The notes under the pieces were generated by a model. That model saw only the letters and a program-made list of their open reading frames with translations, ran no database searches and was not told where the DNA came from. A program made the translations under genes and the position numbers. From Methyloligella sp. GL2 (GTDB taxonomy: Bacteria > Pseudomonadota > Alphaproteobacteria > Rhizobiales > Methyloligellaceae), in contig NZ_CP054476.1 in assembly GCF_013341275.1 (NCBI RefSeq), forward strand, positions 3,088,988 through 3,152,987: a stretch of 64,000 bases of DNA. The letters are read 5' to 3'. Below are positions 42,613-52,437 of this stretch, one piece after another; the first letter of the stretch is position 1, and the number at the start of each line of letters is the position of its first letter.

Positions 42613-43358
42613 TGGCCGGGCCTGCTGCCGGATCCGGCTTCGAGACCACCAAAGCCTGGGTGTTCGATCTCGACAACACGCTGTATCCGGCCGACTGCAA
42701 TCTGTTCAGCCAGATCGACACCCGCATGGGTGCGTTCATCTCAGAGCATCTGGGGCTTTCCCACGAGGAAGCCCACACGCTGCGCAAGCATTACTACTAC
42801 ACTTACGGCACCACGCTGGCGGGGCTGATGAAGCTGCACGACGTGCCGCCGCAGCTGTTCCTCGACTATGTGCACGATATCGACCTCTCCGCGGTGCCGC
42901 GCGCGCCGGAGCTGGCCGCGGCGGTGAAGGCGCTGCCAGGGGAGAAATACGTCTTCACCAACGGCTCGCGCGAGCATGCCGAGCGGGTGCTGACCCGGCT
43001 GGGGCTGACCGATCTGTTCGACGATATGTTCGATATCCGCTCCGCCGATTACATCCCCAAGCCGCAGCCGGAGACCTATGACCGGTTCTTGCGCGCCCAT
43101 GGCGTGGCGCCGGAGCGGGCGGCGATGTTCGACGACCTGCCGCATAATTTGAAGCCGGCGCATCAGCTGGGTATGACCACGGTGCTGGTGGCGTGCGGGG
43201 CGACGGATCACCCCGAGCATCAGGCCATCGCCGGGTGGGATGCGCTGCCGCCGTTCATCCATCACTGGACCGATGCGCTGGATCAATTTTTGAGCGAGAT
43301 TTCGCCCGCAGCGCTGGCGGCGGGCTCTCTCACCGTTACCGAAGACACCAAACTGTAG
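42612..43358 (+). CDS. HAD-family pyrimidine 5'-nucleotidase
   Basis: 248-residue HAD phosphatase of the SDT1/pyrimidine 5'-nucleotidase group. Motif I WVFDLDNTLYP, motif II VFTNGSREH, and motif IV MFDDLPHNLKPAHQLGMTTV. It dephosphorylates pyrimidine nucleotides. Start ATG overlaps the argB stop by one base, so translation is probably coupled to it. The argB-nucleotidase-dapD order is common in Hyphomicrobiales. Confidence 0.9.
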   Translation: MAGPAAGSGFETTKAWVFDLDNTLYPADCNLFSQIDTRMGAFISEHLGLSHEEAHTLRKHYYYTYGTTLAGLMKLHDVPPQLFLDYVHDIDLSAVPRAPELAAAVKALPGEKYVFTNGSREHAERVLTRLGLTDLFDDMFDIRSADYIPKPQPETYDRFLRAHGVAPERAAMFDDLPHNLKPAHQLGMTTVLVACGATDHPEHQAIAGWDALPPFIHHWTDALDQFLSEISPAALAAGSLTVTEDTKL

Positions 43359-43370
43359 GCGTAAGCAATT

Positions 43371-44213
43371 ATGAGCACAGCGGAACTGAAACCGGTCATC
43401 GAGGCCGCCTTCGAGAAGGCCGCCGATATCGGACCCGACACCAAGGGCGAAGTGCGCGATGCGGTGGAGACCACGCTCGCCATGATGGATAAGGGCGAGC
43501 TGCGCGTCGCGGAAAAGAAGGACGGCGACTGGGTCGTCAACGAATGGGCCAAGAAGGCGATCCTGCTCTCCTTCCGGCTGGAAGATTCCAAGAAGGTGAG
43601 CGGCGGGCCGGATGACGGCGCCTGGTGGGACAAGGTGCCCAGCAAGTTTGCCGATTGGAAGAGCAAGGATTTCAAGGCGGCGGGCTTCCGCGCCGTGCCG
43701 GGCGCCTTTGCGCGCTATTCGGCCTATATCGCGCCGGGCGTCGTTCTGATGCCCTCCTTCGTCAATCTCGGCGCCTATGTCGATAGCGGCACCATGGTGG
43801 ATACCTGGGCGACGGTCGGCTCCTGCGCCCAGATCGGCAAGGACGTACATCTTTCCGGCGGCGCCGGCATCGGCGGCGTGCTGGAGCCTTTGCAGGCGAA
43901 CCCGGTGATCATCGAGGATCACTGCTTCATCGGCGCGCGCGCCGAGGTGGCCGAAGGCGTGATCGTCGGCGAGGGCTCGGTGCTTTCCATGGGCGTCTAT
44001 CTCGGCCAGTCGACCAAGATCGTGAACCGGGAGACCGGCGAGATCTTCTATGGCCGCGTGCCGCCCTATTCGGTGGTGGTTTCGGGCACGCTGCCCGGCA
44101 AGCCGCTGCCCGACGGCTCGCCCGGCCCCTCGCTCTACTGCGCGGTGATCGTAAAAACGGTGGACGAAAAAACCCGCGCCAAGACCTCGATCAACGATCT
44201 CCTGCGCGCCTAG
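43371..44213 (+). CDS. dapD: 2,3,4,5-tetrahydropyridine-2,6-dicarboxylate N-succinyltransferase
   Basis: 280-residue hexapeptide-repeat enzyme of the succinylase branch of lysine/diaminopimelate synthesis; transfers succinyl from succinyl-CoA. The left-handed beta-helix region ([36 protein letters not shown]) and the C-terminal [14 protein letters not shown] are diagnostic. It follows the nucleotidase by 12 bp and works with DapE downstream. Confidence 0.97.
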   Translation: MSTAELKPVIEAAFEKAADIGPDTKGEVRDAVETTLAMMDKGELRVAEKKDGDWVVNEWAKKAILLSFRLEDSKKVSGGPDDGAWWDKVPSKFADWKSKDFKAAGFRAVPGAFARYSAYIAPGVVLMPSFVNLGAYVDSGTMVDTWATVGSCAQIGKDVHLSGGAGIGGVLEPLQANPVIIEDHCFIGARAEVAEGVIVGEGSVLSMGVYLGQSTKIVNRETGEIFYGRVPPYSVVVSGTLPGKPLPDGSPGPSLYCAVIVKTVDEKTRAKTSINDLLRA

Positions 44214-44244
44214 CCAAGTGCGCAGCGGAAAGGCACTTTTCGCG

Positions 44245-44724
44245 ATGGATTTGAAGTTTCTCTATCTCGCCTCGAAGGGCCGCATCTCGCGGAAAACCTT
44301 TCTGCTGGCGCTGATCGGTCTGATGGCAGCCGCCTATGCGGCGAGCTTCATCGTGCAGTGGATGGCGGGAACGCTGGCCGGCAACGAGCTGATGGGCCGC
44401 CTCGCCTCTGGCATGATGATGGTGATCGTCGTTGCCTTCCTGGTGGGGCTGATCTCCATCTGCGTGAAGCGGTTTCACGATCGGAACCGCTCGGCCTGGT
44501 GGATGGCGCCGCTCTATGTGGTCAGCATCGTCAGTGTGTTCGCCCTCTCCGCCAACCAGGGCGTTCCGGCGGAGGGAATCGCGAATTTCGGCATGGCCGT
44601 GCACGCCCTCTGGCTCGGCATCGTGCTTTGGATGCTGCTGGAGCTCGGCATTCTCAAAGGCACGGCGGGGCCCAATCAATTCGGTCCCGACCCGCTTGCG
44701 CGCCCGGAAGACGACGCGGGCTGA
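44245..44724 (+). CDS. DUF805 family inner-membrane protein
   Basis: 159-residue protein with about four hydrophobic segments; MDLKFLYLASKGRISRKTF is the typical DUF805 opening, and KRFHDRNRSAWW is the family signature between helices. Start at ATG 44245 because this is where family similarity begins; an in-frame GTG at 44218 would add nine residues. Function unknown. Lies between dapD and dapE on the same strand. Confidence 0.87.
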   Translation: MDLKFLYLASKGRISRKTFLLALIGLMAAAYAASFIVQWMAGTLAGNELMGRLASGMMMVIVVAFLVGLISICVKRFHDRNRSAWWMAPLYVVSIVSVFALSANQGVPAEGIANFGMAVHALWLGIVLWMLLELGILKGTAGPNQFGPDPLARPEDDAG

Positions 44725-44747
44725 GGAGCGGAGAAAGGTCTGGCCTT

Positions 44748-45941
44748 ATGAGTGGACATAAAGGCGGGCTTGGCGAGAAGACGATCGAGATCGCCCAGAC
44801 GCTGATCCGCTGCAAGAGCATCACGCCGGAGGATGCCGGCGCGCTGACCGCGCTGGAGCAGGCGCTGGGCGGGGCGGGCTTCTCCTTCGAGCGGCTGATG
44901 TTCGAAGATCAGGACACGCCCGCGATCGACAATCTGTTCGCCCGCGCCGGGCATCAGGGCCCGCATCTTTGCTTTGCCGGACACACGGATGTTGTGCCGC
45001 CAGGAGACGAGGCCGATTGGAGCCATGCGCCCTTCTCCGCCGATATCGCCGACGGCTTTCTCTATGGGCGCGGCTCATCCGACATGAAGGGGGCGATTGC
45101 GGCCTTTGCCGCCGCGGCGCTGGATTTCATCGCCGCCAAGGGCGATGCCCTGCCCGGCTCGATCAGCTTCCTGATCACCGGTGACGAGGAAGGACCGGCC
45201 GTCAACGGCACGGTGAAGGTGCTCTCTTGGATGGCCGAACACGGCCATACGCCGAGCCACGCGCTTGTCGGCGAGCCAACCAACTCCACCAAGCTCGGCG
45301 AGACCATCAAGATCGGCCGGCGCGGCAGCCTCAACGGCACGCTGACGGTGAAGGGCATTCAGGGCCATGTCGCCTATCCGGCGCTGGCCCGGAACCCGGT
45401 CAAAGGTCTGATCGCGGTGCTGGCGAAGTTCTATGAGAGCCCGCTGGATCAGGGGAACGATCATTTCACGCCCTCGAACCTCGAGGTGACCAGCATCGAT
45501 GTCGGCAACCCGGCGACCAATGTGATCCCGGCCAAGGCGACCGCCTCGTTCAATATCCGCTTCAACGACAATCACACGGCGGACAGCCTGCAAACCCTGC
45601 TGCGCGAGCAAGCGCTCGCGGTTCTGAAGGACACCGGGCTGGAAGCGGCGTTCGAGTTCCCGCCGGCCCATCCGGCTTTCGTCACCGCGCAAGGCGAGCT
45701 TTCCACGCTTCTCAGCCAGGCGGTGAGCGATATCACCGGCGAGACGCCGCAGCTTTCCACCGAGGGCGGCACCTCGGATGCCCGCTTCATCAAGGACTAT
45801 TGCCCCGTGGTGGAGTTCGGGCTTACCACCGAGACCATCCACAAGGTCGACGAGCGGGCGAGCATCGCCGATCTGGAGCAGCTTGCGGTGATCTACCGGC
45901 GCTTCCTCGACCTCTATTTCCAGGTCTTCGCCAAGGCGTGA
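44748..45941 (+). CDS. dapE: Succinyl-diaminopimelate desuccinylase
   Basis: 397-residue M20 metallopeptidase removing succinate from N-succinyl-LL-diaminopimelate. GHTDVVPPGD (metal His/Asp), YGRGSSDMKG, TGDEEGPA (catalytic Glu pair) and LSTEGGTSDARFI are visible. ATG 44748 chosen; longer frames upstream only overlap DUF805. Part of the dapD-DUF805-dapE-murI run on the plus strand. Confidence 0.95.
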   Translation: MSGHKGGLGEKTIEIAQTLIRCKSITPEDAGALTALEQALGGAGFSFERLMFEDQDTPAIDNLFARAGHQGPHLCFAGHTDVVPPGDEADWSHAPFSADIADGFLYGRGSSDMKGAIAAFAAAALDFIAAKGDALPGSISFLITGDEEGPAVNGTVKVLSWMAEHGHTPSHALVGEPTNSTKLGETIKIGRRGSLNGTLTVKGIQGHVAYPALARNPVKGLIAVLAKFYESPLDQGNDHFTPSNLEVTSIDVGNPATNVIPAKATASFNIRFNDNHTADSLQTLLREQALAVLKDTGLEAAFEFPPAHPAFVTAQGELSTLLSQAVSDITGETPQLSTEGGTSDARFIKDYCPVVEFGLTTETIHKVDERASIADLEQLAVIYRRFLDLYFQVFAKA

Positions 45942-45979
45942 ATCGCTTTGGCGGGGCGGCGATCCTGAAGGATTTTGGC

Positions 45980-46813
45980 ATGAGCGATCAGCGGCCGATC
46001 GGCGTTTTCGATTCCGGCATGGGCGGGCTGACGGTGCTGCGCGCCATGGCCGAGCGGCTGCCGAACGAGCGCTTCATCTATCTCGGCGATACGGCGCGGC
46101 TGCCGTACGGCACCAAGAGCCCGGCGACGATCCAGGCCTATGCCCTGCAAGCCACCAAGCTGCTGATCGACGAGGGGGTGAAGATGGTGGTGATCGCCTG
46201 CAACACCGCCTCGGCTGTCGCCATCGAGCCGCTGTCGAAGGCACTCGCGCCGGTCCCGGTGCTCGGGGTGATCGAGCCTGGTGCGGCGGCCGGCGTCGCG
46301 GCGACCCACAACAAGCATATCGCCGTGCTGGCGACGGAGAGCACGGTGAAGGGCAACGCCTATGCCAAGGCCATCACCGCGCTGAACGGCGATATCCGCG
46401 TGTTGCAGCAGCCCTGCCAAGTCTTCGTGGCGCTGGCCGAGGAGGGCTGGATTTCCGGCGGGGCGGCGGAGGCGGCGGCGCAGCGCTATCTGGCGCCGCT
46501 CTTTGCGCGGGACGATGCGCCCGATACGCTGGTCTTGGGTTGCACGCATTTTCCTGCGCTGGCGGCGACCATTGCCGCGGTGGCCGGGCCTTCGGTCCAA
46601 ATCGTCGATTCGGCCAAGACCACGGCGGAGGCTGTGGCCGGCGAGCTGGCGCGGCTTGGCTTAGAGAGCGACGGTCCCCGCGGCAAGACGCGGATCCTGG
46701 CGACAGATTCTCCGGAGCGCTTCGCCCGGGTCGGCGAGATCTTTCTGGGGCGGAAGCTCGCGGCATCCGAGATCGAGCCGGTCGACCTCGCCATGGGCAA
46801 GGTCGGGGGCTGA
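45980..46813 (+). CDS. murI: Glutamate racemase
   Basis: 277-residue cofactor-independent racemase supplying D-glutamate for peptidoglycan. FDSGMGGLTVLR opens the protein; the two catalytic Cys are in VVIACNTASA and LVLGCTHFPAL; GDTARLPYGTKS is also conserved. Start ATG 45980, 38 bp after dapE. Fits with diaminopimelate genes upstream as a cell-wall precursor cluster. Confidence 0.96.
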   Translation: MSDQRPIGVFDSGMGGLTVLRAMAERLPNERFIYLGDTARLPYGTKSPATIQAYALQATKLLIDEGVKMVVIACNTASAVAIEPLSKALAPVPVLGVIEPGAAAGVAATHNKHIAVLATESTVKGNAYAKAITALNGDIRVLQQPCQVFVALAEEGWISGGAAEAAAQRYLAPLFARDDAPDTLVLGCTHFPALAATIAAVAGPSVQIVDSAKTTAEAVAGELARLGLESDGPRGKTRILATDSPERFARVGEIFLGRKLAASEIEPVDLAMGKVGG

Positions 46814-46829
46814 GGCGTCCGGCAGTTAC

Positions 46830-47048
46830 ACCTCCCCCTAAAAGGGGGAGGTCGGCTTGGGGCTTCCCCCAAGCCGGGTGGGGGTCAAACGACGACCCTA
46901 AGCCAACATAAGCCGACCCCCTCCCAACCTCCCCCTTTTAGGGGGAGGGGTCAGTCCGTGCTCGCGTCCCACCACCTTCGTCGTGGAAGACTTCCGCATC
47001 TGCTGCGCGGTAACGGCGTGGATGCCCGGATCGAGTCCGGGCATGACG
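46830..47048. repeat. Family B doublet and a family A single unit
   Basis: The gap between murI and murJ has family B hairpins at 46830-46852 (acctcccccta/agggggaggt) and 46926-46950 (cctcccccttttagggggagg) facing each other, and a single family A unit at 47010-47048 (gtaacggcgtgg ... gggcatgacg). No gene. Confidence 0.75.
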
Positions 47049-47101
47049 ATTGAGAGCTTGGCGGGCGAAACGCGAAATCTCCGTCTCCGGAGATTTCCGC
47101 C

Positions 47102-48727
47102 CTACCCCTTGCCTTCCGTTCCCTCGCCGGTCGGCACGCCGGAGATGCTGCTCTCCTCCTCTTCCTCGGAAAGTTCCGTGGCGGTGAGGGGCGCGGTGCT
47201 GCCGCGCATCAGGCTACGCAACCAGGGGCGGCCGAGCAGCAGAAGCACCGCAGCGCCATAGACGATGCCGCCGATGCCGATCAGCAGCACCAGCTCCGTC
47301 TCATCGCGGAAGGCGGGAAGACCGGCGAGCAGCCCGGGCAGAACCAGGCTCGCGCCATAGATGGCGGCGGCGAGCACCAGCCCTGCGAGGAGCAGCTTGC
47401 TAACGGGCGTGAACAGGGCCCAGCCGGGCGGGGCAAAGCCTCGGCGGCGGGCAAACCAGGAGAGCAGGCCGAGATTGATCCAGGCGCCGATGGCGGTGGC
47501 GAGCGCCAGGCCGACTTGGGCGAGCGGTCCCATGAGCACGAATTTCAGCCCGATATTGATGGCGGCGGCGCTGAGCGCGGCCATCACCGGGGTTGCGGTA
47601 TCGCCGCGGGCGAAGAACGGCGCGGTGAAGCTGCGCATCAAGACGAAGGGGATCAGCCCGATGGCATAGGCGCTCAAGGTGATGCCGGCCGCGGCGGCAT
47701 CTTCGGCGGTGAAAGCGCCGCGGCCGAACAGCGCCCGCATCATCAGATCGGGGATGGTGAGGGCGGCGGCGAGCACCGGCAAGGTGAGCAGCAGCGCCAG
47801 CTGGATGCCGCGGGACTGGGCCGAAGCCGCCCCTTCGTCGTCTCCGGCCGCGATGCGCTTGGACATCTCCGGCAGCAGCACGATGCCGATGGCGATGCCG
47901 ACCACGCCGATGGGAAGCTGGTTGATGCGGTCGGCATAGTAGAGCGCCGAAAGCGCACCCGCGGGGAGGAAGGAGGCGATCAGCGTATCGGCGAAGAGGG
48001 CGAGCTGCACCCCGCCCGCCCCGACGATGGCCGGGCCGAGCGCCTTGAGGAAGCGGCGGGTCGGCTGGTCTAGAACGGGAAGACGGAGGCGCAGGCCGAA
48101 ACCGTGGCGCTCCGCATCGATCCCGACGAGAAGCAGCTGGGCGATTCCGGCCACCAGGACGCCCCAGGCCGCGGCATGGCCTGCGGTGGGGAACCAGGCG
48201 GAGAGCGCCAGCGCCGCAATCATCGAAAGATTGAGCAGGATCGGCGCGCCGGCCGCGGCGGCGAACCGGTTATTGGCGTTGAGCTCGCCGGAGATCAGGG
48301 TTTGCAGCGAGACCAGAAGCAGCGCCGGGAAGGTGATGCGGGTCAGCGTCACGGCGAGCTGGAAGCGCTCCGGGTCTTCTTTCAGACCGTGCGCCAGCAG
48401 GCCGACCAGCGCCGGCGTATAGAGCAGCGCAATCGCGAGGATGACGAGATTGACGGCGAGCAGTGCCGCGGCGACCCGGTCGGCAAACAGCCGCGCGCGC
48501 TTCGGCCCTGCCTGTTCCAGCTCCCGGGCATAGGCCGGCACGAAGGCGGCATTGAACGCCCCCTCGGCGAGAATGGCGCGAAAATGGTTGGGCAGGCGGA
48601 AGGCGACGAAGAAGGCATCGGCCACCGGCCCGGCGCCGAGCACGGCGGCGAGCACCACATCGCGGAAGAATCCGGTGATGCGCGAAAGCAGGGTGAAGCC
48701 GCCGACGGTCGCGATATTGCGGATCAT
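47102..48727 (-). CDS. murJ: Lipid II flippase MurJ (MviN)
   Basis: 541-residue MOP-superfamily flippase with about 14 membrane segments. It begins MIRNIATVGGFTLLSRITGFFRDVVLAAVLGAG and has FVAFRLPNHFRAILAEGAFNAAFVP, both signatures of the family. ATG 48727 is chosen over an in-frame TTG 18 bases upstream because gagg sits at good spacing before it. The tail (ELSEEEEESSISGVP) is acidic. Follows truA on the minus strand with 28 bp between. Confidence 0.96.
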   Translation of the reverse strand: MIRNIATVGGFTLLSRITGFFRDVVLAAVLGAGPVADAFFVAFRLPNHFRAILAEGAFNAAFVPAYARELEQAGPKRARLFADRVAAALLAVNLVILAIALLYTPALVGLLAHGLKEDPERFQLAVTLTRITFPALLLVSLQTLISGELNANNRFAAAAGAPILLNLSMIAALALSAWFPTAGHAAAWGVLVAGIAQLLLVGIDAERHGFGLRLRLPVLDQPTRRFLKALGPAIVGAGGVQLALFADTLIASFLPAGALSALYYADRINQLPIGVVGIAIGIVLLPEMSKRIAAGDDEGAASAQSRGIQLALLLTLPVLAAALTIPDLMMRALFGRGAFTAEDAAAAGITLSAYAIGLIPFVLMRSFTAPFFARGDTATPVMAALSAAAINIGLKFVLMGPLAQVGLALATAIGAWINLGLLSWFARRRGFAPPGWALFTPVSKLLLAGLVLAAAIYGASLVLPGLLAGLPAFRDETELVLLIGIGGIVYGAAVLLLLGRPWLRSLMRGSTAPLTATELSEEEEESSISGVPTGEGTEGKG

Positions 48728-48755
48728 CGCGGGCGCCTCGCGCAAAACATGCCGT

Positions 48756-49493
48756 TCAATAGTCGACCCGGGTGAGATAGAGGCCGCAAGGGGGCGCCAG
48801 CCCGCCGCATTGGGCGCGGTCGGCGCTTTCCAGCGCCGCCTTCAGATCTTGTGGCTGCCATGTTCCCTCGCCAACCAGTTTGAGCGACCCGACCATAGAG
48901 CGGACTTGGGTATGCAGGAAGGACCGGGCGCTGGCCCGGATCTCGATCAGCTCGCCGCTCCGCTGGACGGTCAGAACGTCCAGCGTCTTCTCCGGCGAAT
49001 TTGCCTGGCATTCGGCGGCCCGGAAGGTGGAAAAATCATGGCGCCCGACGAGGTGCTTCGCGGCCTCGGCCATGGCGTCGGCATCCAGCGGACGATGCAC
49101 CAGCCAGGCGCGGTGCTTCTCCAGGGTCAGCGGGCTGCGGCGGTTGATAATGCGATAGAGATAATGCCGCGCCTTGGCCGAAAACCGTGCGTCGAATTCT
49201 TCATCGACCTGCTCGCACGCCACCACGGCGATCGGATCGGGGCGGAGATGGGCATTCAGCGCATCGCGCACTTTCTGCGCCCCCCAATCGCGCGACAGGT
49301 CCAAATGCGCCACCTGAGCCAAGGCATGCACGCCGGCATCGGTGCGGCCCGCGCCGCGTGGGATGAACTCTTCGCCGGAGAAAGCCGTTACAGCTTCGGC
49401 GAGACGCCCTTGCACGGAAGGCACAGTCTCCTGCGCCTGCCAGCCGCAATAGGGCGTGCCGTCATATTCGATTGTCAGCTTATAGCGGGGCAT
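48756..49493 (-). CDS. truA: tRNA pseudouridine(38-40) synthase TruA
   Basis: 245-residue enzyme. [12 protein letters not shown] opens the fold, [12 protein letters not shown] carries the catalytic Asp, and [13 protein letters not shown] is the RNA-binding region. Start at ATG 49493, since the upstream extension is not conserved. In most relatives truA adjoins fmt; here a plus-strand PNPOx gene lies between. Confidence 0.95.
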   Translation of the reverse strand: MPRYKLTIEYDGTPYCGWQAQETVPSVQGRLAEAVTAFSGEEFIPRGAGRTDAGVHALAQVAHLDLSRDWGAQKVRDALNAHLRPDPIAVVACEQVDEEFDARFSAKARHYLYRIINRRSPLTLEKHRAWLVHRPLDADAMAEAAKHLVGRHDFSTFRAAECQANSPEKTLDVLTVQRSGELIEIRASARSFLHTQVRSMVGSLKLVGEGTWQPQDLKAALESADRAQCGGLAPPCGLYLTRVDY

Positions 49494-49606
49494 AGTTGAT
49501 CGCGGCGGCGTCCTGCTCAATGCTTGGGTCAAGATCTCGGCTTGGGCGCGGGTCTCGGCAAGCTCGGCTCAAATCCAAATCTCGAACCCCAAAGGCGGAT
49601 AGGGTT

Positions 49607-50065
49607 ATGGAAAATTCTCTGAAGCAGAAAGCACTCTCCATTCTCGGCGACAACCGCATCATGAGCGTCGCCACCATAAGGCCCGATGGCTGGCCGCAAA
49701 ACACCACGGTGGGTTTCGGCAATAGCGGGCTGACGCTGTATTTCGTCTGCGACCGCGGCAGCCAAAAGGCCGCCAATCTCGCCCATGACAACCGGGTTTC
49801 GGTGACCATCGATCACGACGTCACCGATATGCATTCCATCGAAGGCCTCTCCATGGCGGCGCATGCCTTTGTGGACGAGAGCAGCATGGAGAATGCGGCG
49901 GCGCTGATGGCCCAGAAATATCCCGGGGTGATCGATTTTCCCGTTCCCGATCCGAGCCAAGTGCATCTCGTCCGCCTGGTGCCCAAGGTGATCTCGGTGA
50001 TCGATTACAGCAAGGGCTTCGGCCATGCCGATACGGTGGAGATCGGGCCGGACGATCTGAGCTGA
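49607..50065 (+). CDS. Pyridoxamine 5'-phosphate oxidase-family protein (PNPOx-like)
   Basis: 152-residue split-barrel flavin-binding-type protein, short form of the PNPOx family (LSILGDNRIMSVATIRPDGWPQN; VTIDHDVTDMHSIEGLSM). Such short proteins bind FMN or F420 and have varied roles; this one is not the vitamin B6 enzyme by size. Start ATG 49607. It is inserted in plus orientation within the minus-strand fmt/truA cluster, overlapping neither gene. Confidence 0.87.
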   Translation: MENSLKQKALSILGDNRIMSVATIRPDGWPQNTTVGFGNSGLTLYFVCDRGSQKAANLAHDNRVSVTIDHDVTDMHSIEGLSMAAHAFVDESSMENAAALMAQKYPGVIDFPVPDPSQVHLVRLVPKVISVIDYSKGFGHADTVEIGPDDLS

Positions 50066-50067
50066 GC

Positions 50068-50997
50068 TCAATTGAGACGGCTGCCGGCGGCAAGCGGCAT
50101 GCCGCGCAGGAAATCCTCCGCCTGCATCGCCTTCTTGCCGGCGCGCTGAACCTGAAGCAGACGCAGCGCCCCTTCCCCGCAGGCAACCGTTAGCGTGTCG
50201 TCGAGCAGCGTGCCAGGCGTACCCTGGCCCTTGCCAAGCTCGGCGCGCAGCACCTTCACCCGCTCGCGCTTGCCGTCGCGCTCCAGCTCGAACCAGGCGC
50301 CGGGGCGGGGTGCGAGGCCGCGGATCTGGTTGTGGATCTCTGCCGCCGGTTTCGACCAATCGATACGCCCGTCCTCCGGCTTGATTTTCGCCGCATAGGT
50401 GACGCCTTCGGCGCTTTGGGAAACGCAGTCCAGCGTTCCGGCTTCGGCGCGGGACAGCGCCTCGACCATGAGCCGCGCGCCATCTTCGGCCAGTGCATCG
50501 TGCAATTCGCCGACGCTCATCGCGAGCGGAATCGGGATGTGGGATTGCAGACAGACATCACCGGTATCCAGCCCTTCATCCATGCGCATGATGGAATTGC
50601 CGCTCTCGGCATCGCCGGCCATGATCGCGCGCTGGATCGGGGCGGCGCCGCGCCAGCGCGGCAGCAGCGAGGCATGCAGGTTGAAGCAGCCGAGGCGTGG
50701 GGCTTCCAGGATCGGCTTCGGCAGGATCAGCCCATAGGCGACGACCACGGCGAGATCGGCGTGAAACGCCTTGAATCGCGCCTGCTCTTCTTCCGATTTC
50801 AGGCTTTCGGGGGTGAGCACGGTGAGGCCTTGGCTCTCGGCGAAGGCGTGCACAGGGGTCTTGCGCAGATCCATGCCGCGGCCGGCGGCGCGGGGCGGCT
50901 GGCTATAGACCGCCACCACATCGTGGCCGGCATCGAGAATGGCTTTGAGGGTGGGCACGGAGAAATCCGGCGTGCCCATAAAGACGATACGCATCAT
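50068..50997 (-). CDS. fmt: Methionyl-tRNA formyltransferase
   Basis: 309-residue enzyme making fMet-tRNA. Starts [17 protein letters not shown], active-site segment [21 protein letters not shown] with His, and C-terminal OB-fold region after about 205. Two adjacent Met codons; either could be used. The conserved fmt-def pair is separated here by pncB. Confidence 0.96.
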   Translation of the reverse strand: MMRIVFMGTPDFSVPTLKAILDAGHDVVAVYSQPPRAAGRGMDLRKTPVHAFAESQGLTVLTPESLKSEEEQARFKAFHADLAVVVAYGLILPKPILEAPRLGCFNLHASLLPRWRGAAPIQRAIMAGDAESGNSIMRMDEGLDTGDVCLQSHIPIPLAMSVGELHDALAEDGARLMVEALSRAEAGTLDCVSQSAEGVTYAAKIKPEDGRIDWSKPAAEIHNQIRGLAPRPGAWFELERDGKRERVKVLRAELGKGQGTPGTLLDDTLTVACGEGALRLLQVQRAGKKAMQAEDFLRGMPLAAGSRLN

Positions 50998-51042
50998 GGC
51001 GGGGTGTTTAGCACGAGTTTCCGATAAGCGGTGCGCTAAGCG

Positions 51043-52428
51043 CTAGGCCGCGTTCTCTTCCTCGATCTCGTTGCGGATCTCGTCCTGATAGGCCTGCAGC
51101 GCGGGGCTGATCTCGACCGTATAGGGCGGATCGGCCGGCTCCAGTCCGCGCAAGGCCGGCGGCAGCTTGGCGCATTCGATGGCGGCATAGTCGCGCCTTC
51201 GATCGAGGCTCAGAGCGGGGTTAAGGCGCTTGCCGCCGCGCATGACCGGCTCGAGCAGCGGCTGGCCGCCGAGGGTTTCGCCTTCGCGGGCAATGATATC
51301 GCGGCGGGCGATGCCGCCCTCCTCGATGCGGAAGACCTGCTTGCGCCCGGGCAGAACCGGCTTTCCGGTGGCGAGCTTGATGCGCCCCTCGCCGGCATAG
51401 GATGTCAGCTTATAGACCAGGTCGAGACCGGGCGCATCGCTCGACAGCCCCATGGCAGTGCCAACGCCGAACCCGTCGATCGGCGCACCGGCGGCAACCA
51501 GTTCGGCGATGGCATATTCGTCCAGCCCGCCGCTGGCGAAGATTTCCACTTGGCCGAGCCCTGCCGCATCGAGGCGACGGCGCGCCTGTTTGGCAAGCTC
51601 CGCCAGATCGCCGGAATCCAGTCTTATGGCGCGAACACCGAAGTCTTCGCCCAGCTCGCGTGCCAACGCGATGACCTTATCGACGCCGGCCAGGGTGTCG
51701 TAGGTATCGACGAGGAGAATGGTCTCGGGAAAGATCTTGGTGAAGGCGCGGAAGGCCTCCATCTCGTCGTCATGGGCCTGGATATAGCTATGGGCCATGG
51801 TGCCGGAGAGGGGCACGCCGTAGAGCTTGCCGGCCAGGACGTTGGAGGTGCCGGCGACGCCGGCGACATGAAAGGCGGGCACCGCTTTCAGCGCCGCGTC
51901 GATCCCCTGCATGCGGCGGGGCGCGAAATCGACGACCGCCCGCCCGTCCGCCGCATCGACCACGCGCACCGCCTTGGAGGCCAGCGTTGTGGCCAGATTG
52001 ATCTGGTTCATCACCAGGGTCTCGATGAGCTGGGCCTGCGGCAGCGGGGCGACGATCTCCAGGATCGGCTCATTGGCGAAGACCGGCGTTCCTTCGGCTA
52101 TCGCATAAACATCGCCGCGGAAGCGGAAATCGGCGAGATGGCGGAGGAAGGGCTCGGAGAACAGACCGAGCGTTTCGAGATAAGCGAGATCGCTATCACT
52201 GAAGGCGAGGCTTTCCAAATAGTCCAGCACCGTCTCCTGGCCGCAAGCCAGCAGATAGTTGCGCGTCTTCGGCAGGCGCCGGACGAACAGGCTGAACACC
52301 GCCTCATGCTCCAGGGCCTCGTCGAAATAGGCCTGGAGCATGGTGAGCTCGTAAAGATCGGTGAACAGCGCCAGGGCGCTTCCCGGAACGAGCGTGGCGT
52401 CGTCGGATATCGGCTTTAAGCTATCCAA
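51043..52428 (-). CDS. pncB: Nicotinate phosphoribosyltransferase
   Basis: 461-residue enzyme joining nicotinate and PRPP in NAD salvage. Family features: LALFTDLYELTMLQAYF, DFAPRRMQGIDAALKAVPAFHVAG-like region (His/Ser/Asn active-site loop AGTSNVLAGKLYGVPLSGTMAHS), and SGGLDEYAIAELVAAGAPIDGFGVGT phosphate site. Start ATG 52428. It lies only nine bases after def and 45 bp before fmt, so all three are probably co-transcribed. Confidence 0.95.
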   Translation of the reverse strand: MDSLKPISDDATLVPGSALALFTDLYELTMLQAYFDEALEHEAVFSLFVRRLPKTRNYLLACGQETVLDYLESLAFSDSDLAYLETLGLFSEPFLRHLADFRFRGDVYAIAEGTPVFANEPILEIVAPLPQAQLIETLVMNQINLATTLASKAVRVVDAADGRAVVDFAPRRMQGIDAALKAVPAFHVAGVAGTSNVLAGKLYGVPLSGTMAHSYIQAHDDEMEAFRAFTKIFPETILLVDTYDTLAGVDKVIALARELGEDFGVRAIRLDSGDLAELAKQARRRLDAAGLGQVEIFASGGLDEYAIAELVAAGAPIDGFGVGTAMGLSSDAPGLDLVYKLTSYAGEGRIKLATGKPVLPGRKQVFRIEEGGIARRDIIAREGETLGGQPLLEPVMRGGKRLNPALSLDRRRDYAAIECAKLPPALRGLEPADPPYTVEISPALQAYQDEIRNEIEEENAA

Positions 52429-52437
52429 GCGCGGCCT